Position numbers and translations under genes: made by a program | The notes under the pieces: generated by a model | Databases searched by the model: none | Seen by the model: the letters and a program-made list of their open reading frames with translations, nothing else | What the model was told of the DNA's origin: nothing | Source: Vermamoeba vermiformis | Taxonomy: Eukaryota > Tubulinea > Echinamoebida | Reading direction: 5' to 3' | DNA length: 64,000 nucleotides | NCBI GenBank assembly: GCA_045837725.1 | Contig: JBEWZL010000056.1 | Span: forward strand, 186,001 to 250,000 | Part shown: piece by piece, positions 1 to 11,460 of the stretch | Numbering within the stretch: the stretch's first letter is position 1 | How the letters are laid out: every line of letters starts with the position of its first letter

Positions 1-3000
1 AGTCAAACGACCGCCCAAAGTAGGCCACAATCCTCCTAGAATTCTGTGTAACAAAATCATTATTAGCATCAAGCACGCGACGATATCAAATTAATCATGA
101 ATAATCTAATTTGCGCGTGGCGGAGTTAGTAAGGAAATTTTACCTGAACATCGAGGACTTGCCGCAGCCGTTAGGGCCAGTGATCAGCAAATGCATGCCC
201 ATCTTGATCTCAAAGTTGAGTTTCTAACATAGAGATTAGCATAATCATTGCTGTGTTTTGTAATATTTGTAAATAAAACACTTTGTACGGAACCCATCCG
301 CATCTGGGCTTGCAAACTTTCAAACAAGGAGCGGTATAATTTAGTATCAAAATATATAAATTATTATGTTTATGCCGATTTAGCACATCTTATATTTACC
401 AATCATGACAAATATGGAAATTTCAATTCGAAAGGATTGCTTACCTCGACCAACACATCTCCGTTTGGAGATACAATAGGCACGTCTTCAAACTTAACAA
501 AATCGCCTTCTTCGACGAGACCGCGTTGCTTACGAATATCTACGCCTTCTTCTTGCGCAACACCACGCTTAAAGTACTTGCCGCCAGAGACATCCTTAAA
601 TACGGAAATCATTTCGTGGACCCGGGCTGTGTATCCCGCTAACTCCGAAACTTCTTTAAAAGCGAGCATAATACGTTCAATAGCTTCGGCAGCATTGCTC
701 TATAATTAGAAGCAACGTTAGGAAAAGTTTTTTTGTTACGCATTTCATGAAAAAAGAATTTTCAAAGTCTCAAAGTGCACGTATTAACCCAAATATAACT
801 CCAACTGAATATGCCTGATTAGGAATACGTATCTCTACTTACCAATAAACCCTTAGCGGTAATGTAGTCCTTCGTCCTAGTGCTGATCGCGTCACCGGTA
901 GTTGCCACAGTATCTCTCTTTTCGAAGAAGAACGAAGGAATAGCAATAATTAATAGACCAGTAGCGCTCCACACGTATTTCATGAAGAAACCTGAAATAA
1001 AAATTTAAATTGGGCACGCGATCCAAATTGTGGTTAAATTTGGTCATCTTTGAGTAGAATTGTACTCTAACGATATTATAACATTGTGGGACCTATAATC
1101 GCGCTAGTAAATCCGATTTAATAACCCTGATCTAAAAATATCGTAAAATGAATCGGATTTTTCACTCGCCAGATCGAAGGTTGTTAAAATTAACTTTTAA
1201 GCTTAAAATAGCATCGGGACTTACCCTCGAACATGTTGTAGGGAACGCGCTTCCAGAAAATAACGTTCATGTGTTTCACAAGGGCTAAATATGCTCTTTG
1301 GAGTACGCTCTAAAAATACAAATTTAAATCATAGGCTCAAAGGCTATTTAAATCTAAACTTACTTGTTCAATCTGCTGGCCTCTATAGAACGAGATTTCT
1401 TCGGCGTTGGTTATCAGTCTAGAATGGACAAATCGCAGATCGCCTTCCAATTGAGCTTGGCTAAAGGTGAAAATTAGTATTAAGTAATTAACTGTCAATC
1501 TATGCGAGTAATTGCTAAATTTTTTCTGATGTTTGGCATTACGTAATTCAAAAACGAGTTGTTCCGTCGAAATTGAAAGCGCAATCCACCAGTAAATTCC
1601 AATATTTGAAAATAGCATGCCGATAAACCGGCGTCTAAAAATAACATAAAATTTACTTACGTAGCGGCTAATTTGCCGAAAGGTGGTTGGATCAACTTGA
1701 GGAACTGAGCCGTCGAATAAATGACGACAATTGTCAACAAAGCAGGTGCAATAGTGCTAGAACCACCAGCGCGTCTATATGATAATATAATATTAATATT
1801 TGTTCTCAAATAGGAAAACTAAATTTTGACACTTTTGACTGTGTCGCGTGATTGAGGCCAACTTCGATGATGTTTTGGTACGTACTGTCTAACACTGAAG
1901 TATAACTGAACTGTGATCAAAATAATATCCAACAAGGGCTTGGAGATCTATACAATAAATCGTTAATAATCGTTTTCTAAAGTACGAAAATTATGCTGGA
2001 TCTGACGTGTACAAGCACTCAAAATCATCGAAAGAAATGCTGTACTATTGCTGAATATGGTTATAATAGTTATGACGCGTACCTGTGAGTGCAAGTGAGC
2101 CAAAAATGAGCAGAAGCGAGATACGTCTTCAGTCAAACACTGATCTGGATTTGACAACCGACTGTCCAAGTTGGAAACACTACAAATAGCCACATTAGTA
2201 TTACGCTCGAGTGTTAATATTATTAATTCATTATTTATAATCGATGTACCTGTAGTAAACTTGGTTCTTCATATAGAGGTCGTAAGCATAGTTAACGAGA
2301 CGAGTTCTGAAGGCAATGCTCAATTTGCTTTCCAAGAACTACAATAGTGAATTATTAATATGATGTGTATAAAAAGACACTAAAATGTGATTTTCTAGAT
2401 GGATCTAGTCTACGAGTCACGCAGGTCTGAAATTACAATGGGATTTGGCTCACATTGGGGTATATGAAATAAATATACGTACTCTGATCATGCTGTTAAT
2501 ATAGGTAGCGGGCAAAGCAACGCCAAGCCAAAAAGCCAGGTAATAGGCAAATCCCTTCGGATTGCGATCGACCAAAGTTTTGACGAGTGCTCCGTCGAGT
2601 TTAGCTACATAAATACTATTGCACGTTAGTATCATGTATAGGAAGATAAAATATGACAAAGATCTTGATACACAAATAGCCGTTACAAAGATCTAGATTC
2701 GTGTTGCGGGATCGATATTTAAATTGTTATATTGCCATCTATAATCTGATTCCTTTCGTGATAAATCATTTTGATGAATTTAAAGCTATTCCGTGTCAAA
2801 TGACACGATGCAGAGCGCAACAGAAGTTCAGATGTGTTTCGTTTCGGCGGATCGAGCAATATTTTTGCGTAAAGCAGCTTACCTCAAGAAAGTTCGAACA
2901 GCCAACGATGCAGTATGAAGTACTAGCAATAAAAATTCTTTGCTCTTAACGCCAGGCAAGACAATTTTGAGCAGCTCCTTCAATTGCGTATAGAACTCTT

Positions 3001-3438
3001 TATTTAAAGCAAATTTCTTCCTTCCAGTCGTGTCCTACGATTAAATATTGAATTAATATCATGCGCAACGTATAATCTAATAATTAATTGATTTTAGGGC
3101 GTAATTTAGTGTGAAAGTTGTCGATTCGCTTAGCCGTCGAGCAATAATACTCGATTAAGCCAAACTAATTACTCCGAATATTGTTTATTTATTTGGGATA
3201 CTAGGAGTCTCAAAAATTGCCAATTTATTGCGTGGATGGATTGAATCGTAAATCTAGATTCAATCGCTCTTTGTCGTGCTTTACTTACAGTAGGTGCAGC
3301 AATTGGTTTTTTAGGAAGTTTGCTACGTCTATAATAATATGCTACGGTGAAAGCAGCTACTGCGACCGCGATCTTGTTTCGATGCGGGTTAAGTTGGTTC
3401 ACCTTCGACAAAAGACTCTCTAACCACGCTGATGACAT
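1..3438 (-). CDS. Peroxisomal ABC half-transporter, subfamily D (PMP70/ALD-like), 3' end missing
   Basis: Many-exon gene read leftward and cut by the window start. Exon 1 (3438..3289) begins [15 protein letters not shown] and ends at a GTAAGT donor. Later exons give an ABCD membrane domain: [23 protein letters not shown] (near 2600-2520), [27 protein letters not shown] (near 2160-2100), the region [12 protein letters not shown] followed by [10 protein letters not shown] (near 1450-1380), and at about 164-190 the Walker A motif GPNGCGKSS. The last visible residues, [13 protein letters not shown], are the usual ABCD sequence after Walker A. The signature and Walker B lie outside the window. Family knowledge: these half-transporters dimerise in the peroxisomal membrane and import fatty acids or acyl-CoA. 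PMP70-like rather than ALD-like is a weak inference. Exon borders between are approximate. Confidence 0.9.
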
Positions 3439-3707
3439 GGTATTATTAGTCTTGTGTTCGTTTTAACTGGGAAATTGCTCTTTAGCGAATGTTTGAACGT
3501 GTAAATTGTTCGGTCGTAAAGCCCCGTGGATTCACACCAAAAAGTCCGCCGAAAAGTCGATTTGTAATTACTGTGCAATATTTGGAGCGACAATAACATC
3601 ACGCAGGTGAAATTAATGGAAAAAACGATCATTGACAACAGCCTGATCAAATTCCTACTGCAGTTGCACCACAATACCAACAAAAACAACAATAATGGGT
3701 ATTTAAT

Positions 3708-5054
3708 ATGGAGTCACGAGCTAGCTCATGCATTGGTAAGTATGCGTTGCTTTTAATCGCGAAAGAAACGGATGGTAAATCCACTTTTGCCATTTCTCTC
3801 CCAAAATAATTTAAAAAATCTGATAAATATTATTTTACGCTTTTTTGAGTATATTTATACATACAAAACATATTTATTAACGTAAATAATAATGTCAGAG
3901 TTTGGATCAAATTGGCGTTTCTGCGTGTGGCCCTACAGCCGTGTATAATGTCCTGAGCGCATTAGCAGGCCGTTCAATATTTGCATTAAACGGTGAAAAT
4001 GAAGATAACATGACTAATAACACTGAAGAATCTGAAGAGCAAAACGATCAGATCCCGTTAATCGACCCACAAACCTTATTGCAATTATTACCCGCACGAT
4101 TACGAAATTACGAAGCACCTTTAGTAGTAAGTATAATTTATCGTCATAAAACACGATGACTAATGACACTTAGGAATATTTAATTAGTAGGATCAAAGCT
4201 GGAACAATCCATCAAGATTTAATCGATGGAATTACTAGTATATCAGATAACAAAGTATCAGGTAATATAGAAATAGTGTTATTATGAACATTAGAATTTT
4301 TAGAGTCAAGATCTAACTCGCGGATCTTCGATCAGGTTTTTTCTTTCAGTTTCCAGCGAATATTTCCGAGAAAGAATTGTATGAATGGTTTATATACTGG
4401 CTAAAAAGAGATACAGTACCAGTAGCAACAGAAAATTTGATGATTTTAGGAAATGACGCTTGGCATCATCAAATGATCTACGGTGTCGAAAGAATTCCAA
4501 AAACAAAGTTCAGAGCGGTCAAATCAGCAAATAATGATAGTACTAATAGCGACGATTATTTGTATAAAGTATACGCGACGAACCCAATGGAACCGATCTC
4601 CATGAACATATTAAAAGAAACAATTACTTCAGAGCCGTTCATGCAAATACCAGCGAGTCATGTGAGCGAAAGATACTCGCATGATCAGCGCAAAATGAAA
4701 TTTCAATTGTTAGAAGACGAATTATTCAAAGAAACTACAGTCGTGGATCAGATCAAAGGAATTTTTGCTAATGAATGCCCTGACGACCTTCAATGTAAGC
4801 AATCGATTAATTATATAACCTTTAATAACAAGTTCATTGTATAGATGCAAACGTCGAGCCTAATAACTCGCCATATATTTATTTGCCGTGGGGAGGATTG
4901 GCTGGAATAACTTTATTTTGCAAAACGAATAGTTTGGCGTTTGATCAATTAATGGAGTACCAAAACAAGCACTCTACTAATGTATATTTACCTGCTTATA
5001 AGAAGAGCGTGGTTGTTTGTAAGTATTCCAAAATGAACGATCCGATCAGTTGAA
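3708..5054 (+). CDS. Putative C39-like (papain-fold) cysteine peptidase family protein
   Basis: About five exons; a short first exon from ATG 3708 (MESRASSC...) is followed by an exon from about 3902 with DQIGVSACGPTAVYNVL. The pattern D-Q-x5-CGPTA matches the nucleophile region of C39-like peptidases. Exons near 4190-4260 (GTIHQDLIDGI) and 4353-4795 carry AWHHQMIYGV and, after it, KVYATNPMEP, which sit where the family has its catalytic His and Asn/Asp. The last exon (about 4845-5054) contains LPWGGLAGITLF. No signal peptide is evident. The family assignment comes from the three catalytic-site patterns only, and substrate and location are unknown. Borders of the second and third exons are uncertain because more than one splice choice keeps a reading frame. 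It lies head-to-head with the ABCD gene, 269 bases apart. Confidence 0.55.
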
Positions 5055-5141
5055 AATAAAAATTCAATTTAAGAATCAAAGCTTATTTATAGAAATATTA
5101 TATTACAAGAGCTACACGTGCGACTATATAATTAGAAGATC

Positions 5142-6130
5142 TTATTTCTTCTTCTTATAAGCCTTTTTCTTTGGAGTTGTTTTTTTCTCCTCTTCGGATG
5201 AGGGATCTGCCTCTTTAGCTTTCTTATTGTTAGCCTTAGTTTGTTTAACCTTAGCAGAAGCGTTCTTTTTGTTATTCTTAGCTGGCTTTTGTTCCTCAGA
5301 CTCGCTCTTTTCTGAAGCTGATCCGGATGCGCTTTCTTCAGCCGATTCAGACTCTTCGCTAACTTCTTTTTTAGCAGCCTTTCCTTTCTTAGGAGCATGT
5401 TTACTAGCCTTAGAGGACTTCTTAACATTCTTCTTCGGTTTCTCCTCGGATTCAGACTCGCTCTTTTCAGATGCGGACTGTTGTTCTTCATCTGACTTTT
5501 CTTCCTCGCTCTCAGCCTTCTTTACGCTCTTCTTTGCTTTTTTAGGCGTTTCTTTGGCCTTGGCCTTCTTAGTGGACTTTTTAGGTTTCTCTTCAGATTC
5601 GGACTTGTGATCTGATTTCTCTTCCTCGCTTTCTTCGTGCTTCTTGCTCTTCTTTGATGAAGTGCCCTTTTTAGACTTAGAAGTAGCGTTGGATTTCTTA
5701 TTAGCAGATTTCTTCGGGCTCTCTTCAGATTCGCTCTTTTCAGATGCACTTTCCTCAGCTGACTCCTCTTTGTCCTCCTTAGTCTGCTTCTTGCTCTTCT
5801 TATTTTGTGCAGCAGAAGACTTCTTGGCAGTAGTCTTCTTTGTAGCTTTCACTGGCTTCTCTTCGGATTCGGAGTCGTCCTGCTCGGATGCAGCGCTCTC
5901 TTCAGCTGACTCTTCCTTTTCTGCCTTTTGCTGCTGCTTACTTTTCTTATTATTCTTAGAGACTTTAGCAGGAGACCTCTTAGGCGTAGCCTTCTTCGTG
6001 GCTTGAGCAGGTTTTTCTTCGGATTCACTTTTAGATCGGGCTTCTTCCTTGACCGATTTTTGTTCTCCGTCAGACACCTCCATCTCCATTAATACATCGT
6101 CTGAAGAAGGTTGCTCCTTAGTCTCAACAA
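5142..6130 (-). repeat. Degenerate Lys/Ser/Glu coding repeats (TIPIN tail)
   Basis: Imperfect units of basic (KKTTAKKS, KKSNKK type) and acidic-serine (SEEKSESEE, EESAEESAS) stretches alternate through the 3' exon. On the plus strand they appear as pyrimidine-rich TCTTC/CTTCTT tracts. The acidic-serine stretches are typical casein kinase 2 sites (family knowledge). Expect length polymorphism and poor alignment here. Confidence 0.8.
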
Positions 6131-7357
6131 CGACTTCTTTTTGAGCTTCAGTTGCGTCGTTTTCATTGTCGCTAAGATTGGCTTCAAAACTGACTTCCAT
6201 GGCATCAGGCGAGTCTTCTTTCGGCGCTGAATCTTGGTGCAACGACACTTCAGCAGTCTGCGGCTCAGATTCATTTGAGGATTGTTCTTCTTCATTGATC
6301 TCGACGGTGGCACGTTGAGTCGGTTCATTGTCAGAACGAACTGACTGCTCTTCGGAGTTATAAGACTCAGTGCGTGCTTTTTTGGCTTCTCTAAGAGCTT
6401 CGTCAATGTCCCAGTCATCTTCTGCGGCACTAACAACCGGTTGTTGTGGCGGAGGTCGGATCGCACCTTGTGCCATGCGTTCTTGTCGCTTTCTAAGCGC
6501 CTATTCGAACATTAATTAGCATATTATAATACCTACATGATTTTTAAGTTAGTTAATACCTCTTGGCGTTTCGCTTCAATGAGTTTTCGTTGCTCTTCGG
6601 TCAAACCTCCACTGCTTGGAGTAGCTGGTGCAGGAGTGACGTTAGTGTTGTTAGCCATAGGAGCGAATGACTCTGGCTCGGGCATGGGATCGTTAAAGTG
6701 CTCAGCAAGGAACGAGGTGTCTTCTTCCTCCATTTGATCTTTGGGCGGAACGACGGATGCAGTTGCTTCGGATCTGAGCGCACCGTCCTCATCACGAATG
6801 CTTTGCATAGCTTTCTAATAATAAGAAGCATTAAACACGTATCGTAATACGGAGATCACGATCATAGTTAGGCAGATGCGTAATTTAAACTTAAGTTTCG
6901 CATTTCAGCTGGACATACTCTAACCAGGAGATTATTGCTCATTTTCTCTACTTTTTCAACTAATTCGTCAAATTCTGCTGCGGGATAAAGTTGCTTGCCC
7001 CACTCTTCGTAGATTTGTAAAAATGCATTCAGATTCAATCCCTACAAGTTCAAATATTAAAAAATTTTCTATAATATTCTATACTAATACCTCTTTCCCG
7101 TGCTTATTATCAACGCGGTTCGCGTAATTAACCACAGCAGGACCTAATTTTAATAATCCTTTCGTGCCCACGAGCATTTCAGCAGTAAATTGCGGACGCT
7201 TGCGTTTTTGTTTAGCTACAATAGATTGGACTCTAGAGGTAAGTTGTGGGCCTTCCTTTCCTCGAGAAACGCGAGATGTAGCTGATTTGGGTTCAGCAAC
7301 GCTCGGTTCCTCATCGCTGATAGCTTCGTTTAAATTATTATAATCCACGTCAGCCAT
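5142..7357 (-). CDS. TIPIN/Swi3/Csm3-like replication fork protection protein with long Lys/Ser/Glu-rich tail
   Basis: Four exons, complement(5142..6500, 6560..6814, 6925..7041, 7091..7357), total 1998 bases, 665 residues. Residues about 55-130 form a Swi3 domain: FTAEMLVGTKGLLKL, then across the first intron GLNLNAFLQIYEEWGKQLYP and FDELVEKVEKM. That is the helical segment by which TIPIN/Csm3 binds Timeless/Tof1. A central acidic segment (PKDQMEEEDTSFL) and EDDWDIDEALREAKKA follow. The last ~350 residues are low-complexity repeats of SEEKPKKS/TKKA, SESEE and KKSKK type, like nucleolar Nopp140 tails. Known role of the family: stabilises stalled replication forks and supports the S-phase checkpoint. 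The tail is far longer than in usual TIPIN proteins. Antisense reading frames over the tail are artefacts of its composition. Confidence 0.85.
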
Positions 7358-7964
7358 TGTGGTTTGATAAAATTAAATACTAAACTGAAGATGGAAAATT
7401 AGTTTAAATTACGCAACGGTAACTTTTGGCGCAATTTCTTGCAACTCCCTTTTTTGACTTTAATTCCTCTCTTGCCCTTAATTGATATAACAATATACAT
7501 GTATAACGCGTCTTAGCTTATATATCAACGGGGTATTCCAGTACAAGCATATAGAAACGCACAGCGAAAGCGCATCGTGGATGGAAAAGTTTCGAGACCA
7601 AGTGAGCAGATGATTACAATCTTTAATAATAAAGAATTACGAGATAATTAATACGTAATGAGCTACGCAGGCAGGTATCTAATAGAATATTTCCGGAAAC
7701 TGCAGCTTTTTTGGTAGCCGAGTATTGCATTAATTTATTTTTAGATATGGAATCGTTCTTTACCTCGCTTTCTGCTACGTCAAAGCATGATCCACTATGG
7801 AAAAGCTTGCTATAATTGTTTCAGTCGAACCGACGGATGTGCACGATCCAATGAGCGACGCTCAGGTGATTGTAATCTTTTAGCTTCTTTGCCGGCTAAT
7901 TATTTTACGCGAATCACTGAATATCACTGAGAGATTTAATTAAATTTTATTTTCAGCCTTTACG
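7358..7964. other. Intergenic, no gene recognised
   Basis: It separates the start of the TIPIN gene from the stop of the ABHD11-like gene. Short reading frames such as one near 7746 lack family features. Two short similar stretches (AGTGAGCAGATGATTACAATCTTTA-like near 7600-7625 and a GTGATTGTAATCTTTTA-like one near 7865-7882) are seen, but neither has clear snoRNA or snRNA boxes. Confidence 0.5.
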
Positions 7965-9239
7965 TCACCGTTTCTCATTTTCGGCGATAAACTCCGATAA
8001 CATTCTCATAAGACCATCGGGATTATCTACGTGCACCCAATGACCCGCATTCTCGAGAGTATACAGTTTAGTACGATCATTACTGACTTTGGATACTTCA
8101 TTAAATTTTGTTAAAATATCCGGCGTCCTAAATTGAATAAATCCGCGTTAAGAAAGCAATATTTTCAATGAACGTGCAGAACAGATCCTGCGTTCACTTA
8201 AAGGCTTACCATCGGCTTGATTTTTCGGCTCGGACGTATTTAATCTTCATATTCCCCGGAGGATTGCTCAAGTAATCCCACATGCATTCTTGCTTGTACG
8301 ACTTGAACATCTCTTCAATATTATCAAGGTTAAATTTCCAATCCATGTTTTTGCCGTCCGTGTATCTAACAATAAATAAGAATCTATTAATATTGCTAAA
8401 AAGCAGCGAATGATTATTTACAACGTACTTCAAGTTAGTCGTCATCCAGGATGCGAAGATCGGACCGAATTTGTGCGTCTCAATCAGCTCTTTTTTGAGC
8501 GAATCTCGATCCGTGATGGGTATTTTGATAGACTTCAAGGCTCGCAAGACCTAAAGCGAGAAATCAGTTTTATGAAATTGCCTTTAAAGGCCTCGAGTGT
8601 CAAATATGTCATCCGATAACTTACCTCGCCAATATGACTGCCTTGAAAACTGCCCATCAAATTTTTTTCTTCGACTGTCGTCGGGTATGTGTCTAGAACC
8701 CACACCTGCATAATAAATACATTATTTCATCTTACTATACCAAGTATCTCGGGTATGAGATTTGCCACAGTTTGGCAAGTTCGGTCTAAATTTGGCAGAT
8801 CACCGAAAAACCGCTTGCTGCGATTCCCAACGCTCTCTAAGCGCAGTCATATCATTATACACATGTGCGTAATGCTTACTTGTTGCGGCAACGGCATTTT
8901 GTTCGCATTGCGCAGTTCAGTGAATTTCAAGCCCACTTTTCCGCCAAAGGAATGACCCAGCACGTAATTTGGTGAAACCTGGTAGTGATCTACTAGCTTC
9001 ATAATGTCATTAGCACACGACAGTAGCGTATGCGGGGGGTTAGCGCCCTGGAATTTTCCGGTGTTAGTGGATCCTTGCGGCGGAGATACTGATCTTACGT
9101 GAGAATCTCCATGATTGCGCAAGTCGACAAGCAAGAAGCTCAATTTGGGGTGCTTTTCTGAAAACTTCTTGATAAAGAAGTACCAGTTGCGACGGTACCC
9201 AAGAAGCCCGTGCAATACAACGGCGACACGATCTGTCAT
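7965..9239 (-). CDS. Alpha/beta hydrolase, ABHD11-like
   Basis: Five exons, complement(7965..8127, 8210..8365, 8429..8550, 8625..8705, 8880..9239), total 882 bases, 293 residues, all phases consistent. It has the strand-loop VVLHGLLGYRRNW (oxyanion region), VDLRNHGDS, the nucleophile elbow GHSFGG, a middle cap region, and near the C-terminus GHWVHVDNP with the catalytic His. This set matches the ABHD11 subfamily, mitochondrial serine hydrolases of about 300 residues. The start at MTDRVAVV leaves no room for a mitochondrial presequence. An exon-like stretch at about 9440-9581 encodes one, but the acceptor before 9239 puts a TAA in frame, so the two cannot be joined simply. Confidence 0.85.
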
Positions 9240-10316
9240 ATAAAATTAGAGAATTCTAACGTAAAAAAATACAATTTTAATATTAAAAAACCGCAGAATC
9301 GATTTGATGTACTAAACAAGCGTTTTTGACTGTGCAGGTGGAGTTATAGATTTTTGCCGAGATCCCAATAAATTATCTAATTTTCTGCGGCAGGGAAAAA
9401 TGGTATTGTGTGCGTTTATAAAGTACCTCGGTTACTATGTCCTAGCCACTCGTGAGCGGGAATAAATCCGGTGTTGGCGCAATAAGATCGGCTATGCCGA
9501 AAAGATTGAAAAACGGCTTTGTTTTTCCGTTGCAATGGCGATCTACCGCCTAGTCTAAACAACTTATGCAAGGTGTTCATATTGTATCACCATTTGTGCG
9601 TTGTAATTGCCGATCAGCAAAATTGAATTTCTTACTTTACCTCCAAACTCATAGACGCAAAATGAAAGTCATTAACTATCGGTTACGTGCACCGAAAACA
9701 TCACTTTGGTATGGATAACGTCCATTTCCACGGTGGATTGCCGCCCGCATCCTCTTTCGAATTTGTAAATTCCGCGGGAGTATTATTGGGAGTTTTGTAT
9801 TCCATCTTGCATGTATGCTTCATGAAACGTGACGAACTAAAATTAAAAACAGAAAAAGCACTAATTTGGGCTCTTTCTTAATATAGTTAATTTCCCCTGG
9901 AACAGGCTTACTACTTTCGATAGCGCGATCGTAATGCTTCCTCTCATGAGGAGTAATAATCGGACGATGTAGGCTCCCAGTTTCAAAATTAAAAATTGAT
10001 TGAATTCATCCCGGCAGCATAGTTTGAAGCGCAGCTCAGCATTTTTCGAGAGTACATCCGTAACATTTTTTCAGTCAATTTTGGGTTCTATTTGAAAGAG
10101 GAAAACCTTAAAACCTGAAGATTGTATCTCCCGTGTGAACTGCGGTGATTTTACTAACTTGGCTAAGTTCACATTACATCGAGAAAAGTCTAAATTAGTA
10201 AGGGTATATTTTTAGCGCTGCGTTTGACATAAAACAGCAAGTCAAAAAATGTTACTTATTATTCTCTTATCAAACAGGTGACCACAAGCCGATCGTCATC
10301 GCTAATCCACAACAAA
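9240..10316. other. Intergenic with a possible upstream exon and a possible small ORF
   Basis: On the minus strand, about 9581 to 9430, lies a frame beginning MNTLHKLFRLGGRSPLQR and running through RHSRSYCANTGF to a GGTACTT donor-like site; it is rich in Arg and lacks acids early, like a mitochondrial presequence. On the plus strand, an open stretch up to 9881 encodes DNVHFHGGLPPASSFEF followed by a hydrophobic segment (GVLLGVLYSILHVCF) and a basic end. It could be the last exon of a small membrane protein, but I found no convincing ATG exon. 9900-10316 shows nothing else recognisable. Confidence 0.35.
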
Positions 10317-11183
10317 ATGTCAAACCTTAAGCGAACTGCTGCTAGTGCCGAACTGGATGAGGCACAAAGCTCACCTAGAAAGCGTGCGCGCATGAACAAC
10401 TCGGAGCACCTCAAGCTGCTTGGCGTGGTTCCTTCAATGACCATTCCTACTTGTGCTAAGACCTCGCCTGAACCCGGAATCGTGGAGTCAATCAAACACA
10501 TCTTGCAAAGTGGTTTGAAATCCCAAAAACAAATAGCGTCTGAGTGCGGCCTAAGGTATGATCACTTAGTTAAGAAGTTAAATTTTGATTCAAACACAAT
10601 ATTTGTCCTATTGCAGTTACGCAAAAGATATGACAAGTTGCCTGAAGACTTCACATTTTTCAGTCAATTTCTAACTTTCCTTTCTTACAGTCAAACTAAA
10701 ATGAGTCAGTTCATGAATGGCGCTGCTCGTACAAAGGGCTGGGGAGCTGTAGAAACGAAGATGCTCTCGTGGTTGGCGGATTTCCGAGGCCAGCAAAAGC
10801 ATCTGATCGAATTGCAAGCGGAACAGGCCCAAAAAACAGCTGTGGACACCATAATCGACAAATCGCGCGTTGAGGCACGAGTCAAGAACGTCTACAACCC
10901 GACTCAGCGTTGCATTGCCTCCGGAGCTACATCTCAATCCGCAGAGGAGAATTGTGAACCCGCCAACGACTGGTCGCCTGGTCACTACTCGAGCTCGTTT
11001 GATTCTCCCAGCTTCTATTGGGAAACGATGACGCCAGACGCGAGCCATGACCTCTCAAATTTTGAACTTGATTTGAGCTTGGATGCTGAATCCGATAGTA
11101 AGCTCGAATGGGATACTTCCGACAGCTTTAATTGGAACGAATTTACCATTGGCCAAGCCTTGGGCAGCTATTTTGTAAATTAA
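10317..11183 (+). CDS. Putative nuclear DNA-binding protein with helix-turn-helix
   Basis: Two exons, join(10317..10555, 10691..11183), 732 bases, 243 residues. I start at ATG 10317 (MSNLKRTAASAELD); the open frame extends upstream only to a GTG. SPRKRARM near residue 25 looks like a nuclear localisation signal. Removing the intron 10556..10690 (GTATGA...TTACAG) joins KQIASECGL to SQTKMSQFMNG, giving a clean helix-turn-helix followed by a Trp-rich helix (GWGAVETKMLSWL). That layout resembles lambda-repressor/CUT-type domains. The C-terminal third is acidic and Ser/Asp-rich with aromatic residues (FELDLSLDAESDSKLEWD), like an activation region. The intron is 135 bases with no stop, so an unspliced form stays open. 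AATAAA follows at about 11221. Family not identified. Confidence 0.65.
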   Translation: MSNLKRTAASAELDEAQSSPRKRARMNNSEHLKLLGVVPSMTIPTCAKTSPEPGIVESIKHILQSGLKSQKQIASECGLRYDHLVKKLNFDSNTIFVLLQLRKRYDKLPEDFTFFSQFLTFLSYSQTKMSQFMNGAARTKGWGAVETKMLSWLADFRGQQKHLIELQAEQAQKTAVDTIIDKSRVEARVKNVYNPTQRCIASGATSQSAEENCEPANDWSPGHYSSSFDSPSFYWETMTPDASHDLSNFELDLSLDAESDSKLEWDTSDSFNWNEFTIGQALGSYFVN

Positions 11184-11460
11184 TGACTTTTTAAATTGTA
11201 TAAATCTAACTCCCTTGTAAAATAAAATGTAATCTCAGTGTTTATAGTACGACTAGACTCTTATAATAATCAACCAATATTCTTGCGTTGCAAAAAGGGC
11301 TTACCAGAGAAAATTTTGGGTTGGCGTGCCATTATTGGCTGTTCGTTTGTTTCCCGATCTTTTCTTTTTGCTGTGACACGTCTATATTTAACACCTGCAC
11401 TTTATAAATTGTACGAAGGTAATTATTTTGGTTGTAGCATGGAAGCAAACGCAGAAGAAA

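Noticed and set aside
5227-6006. Long Leu/Phe/Ser-rich frames on the plus strand
   Set aside because: They are antisense to the Lys/Ser/Glu repeats of the TIPIN tail; composition alone keeps them open.
10278-10316. Upstream extension of the helix-turn-helix protein
   Set aside because: The extension starts with GTG, not ATG, in a eukaryotic gene; ATG 10317 has suitable context.
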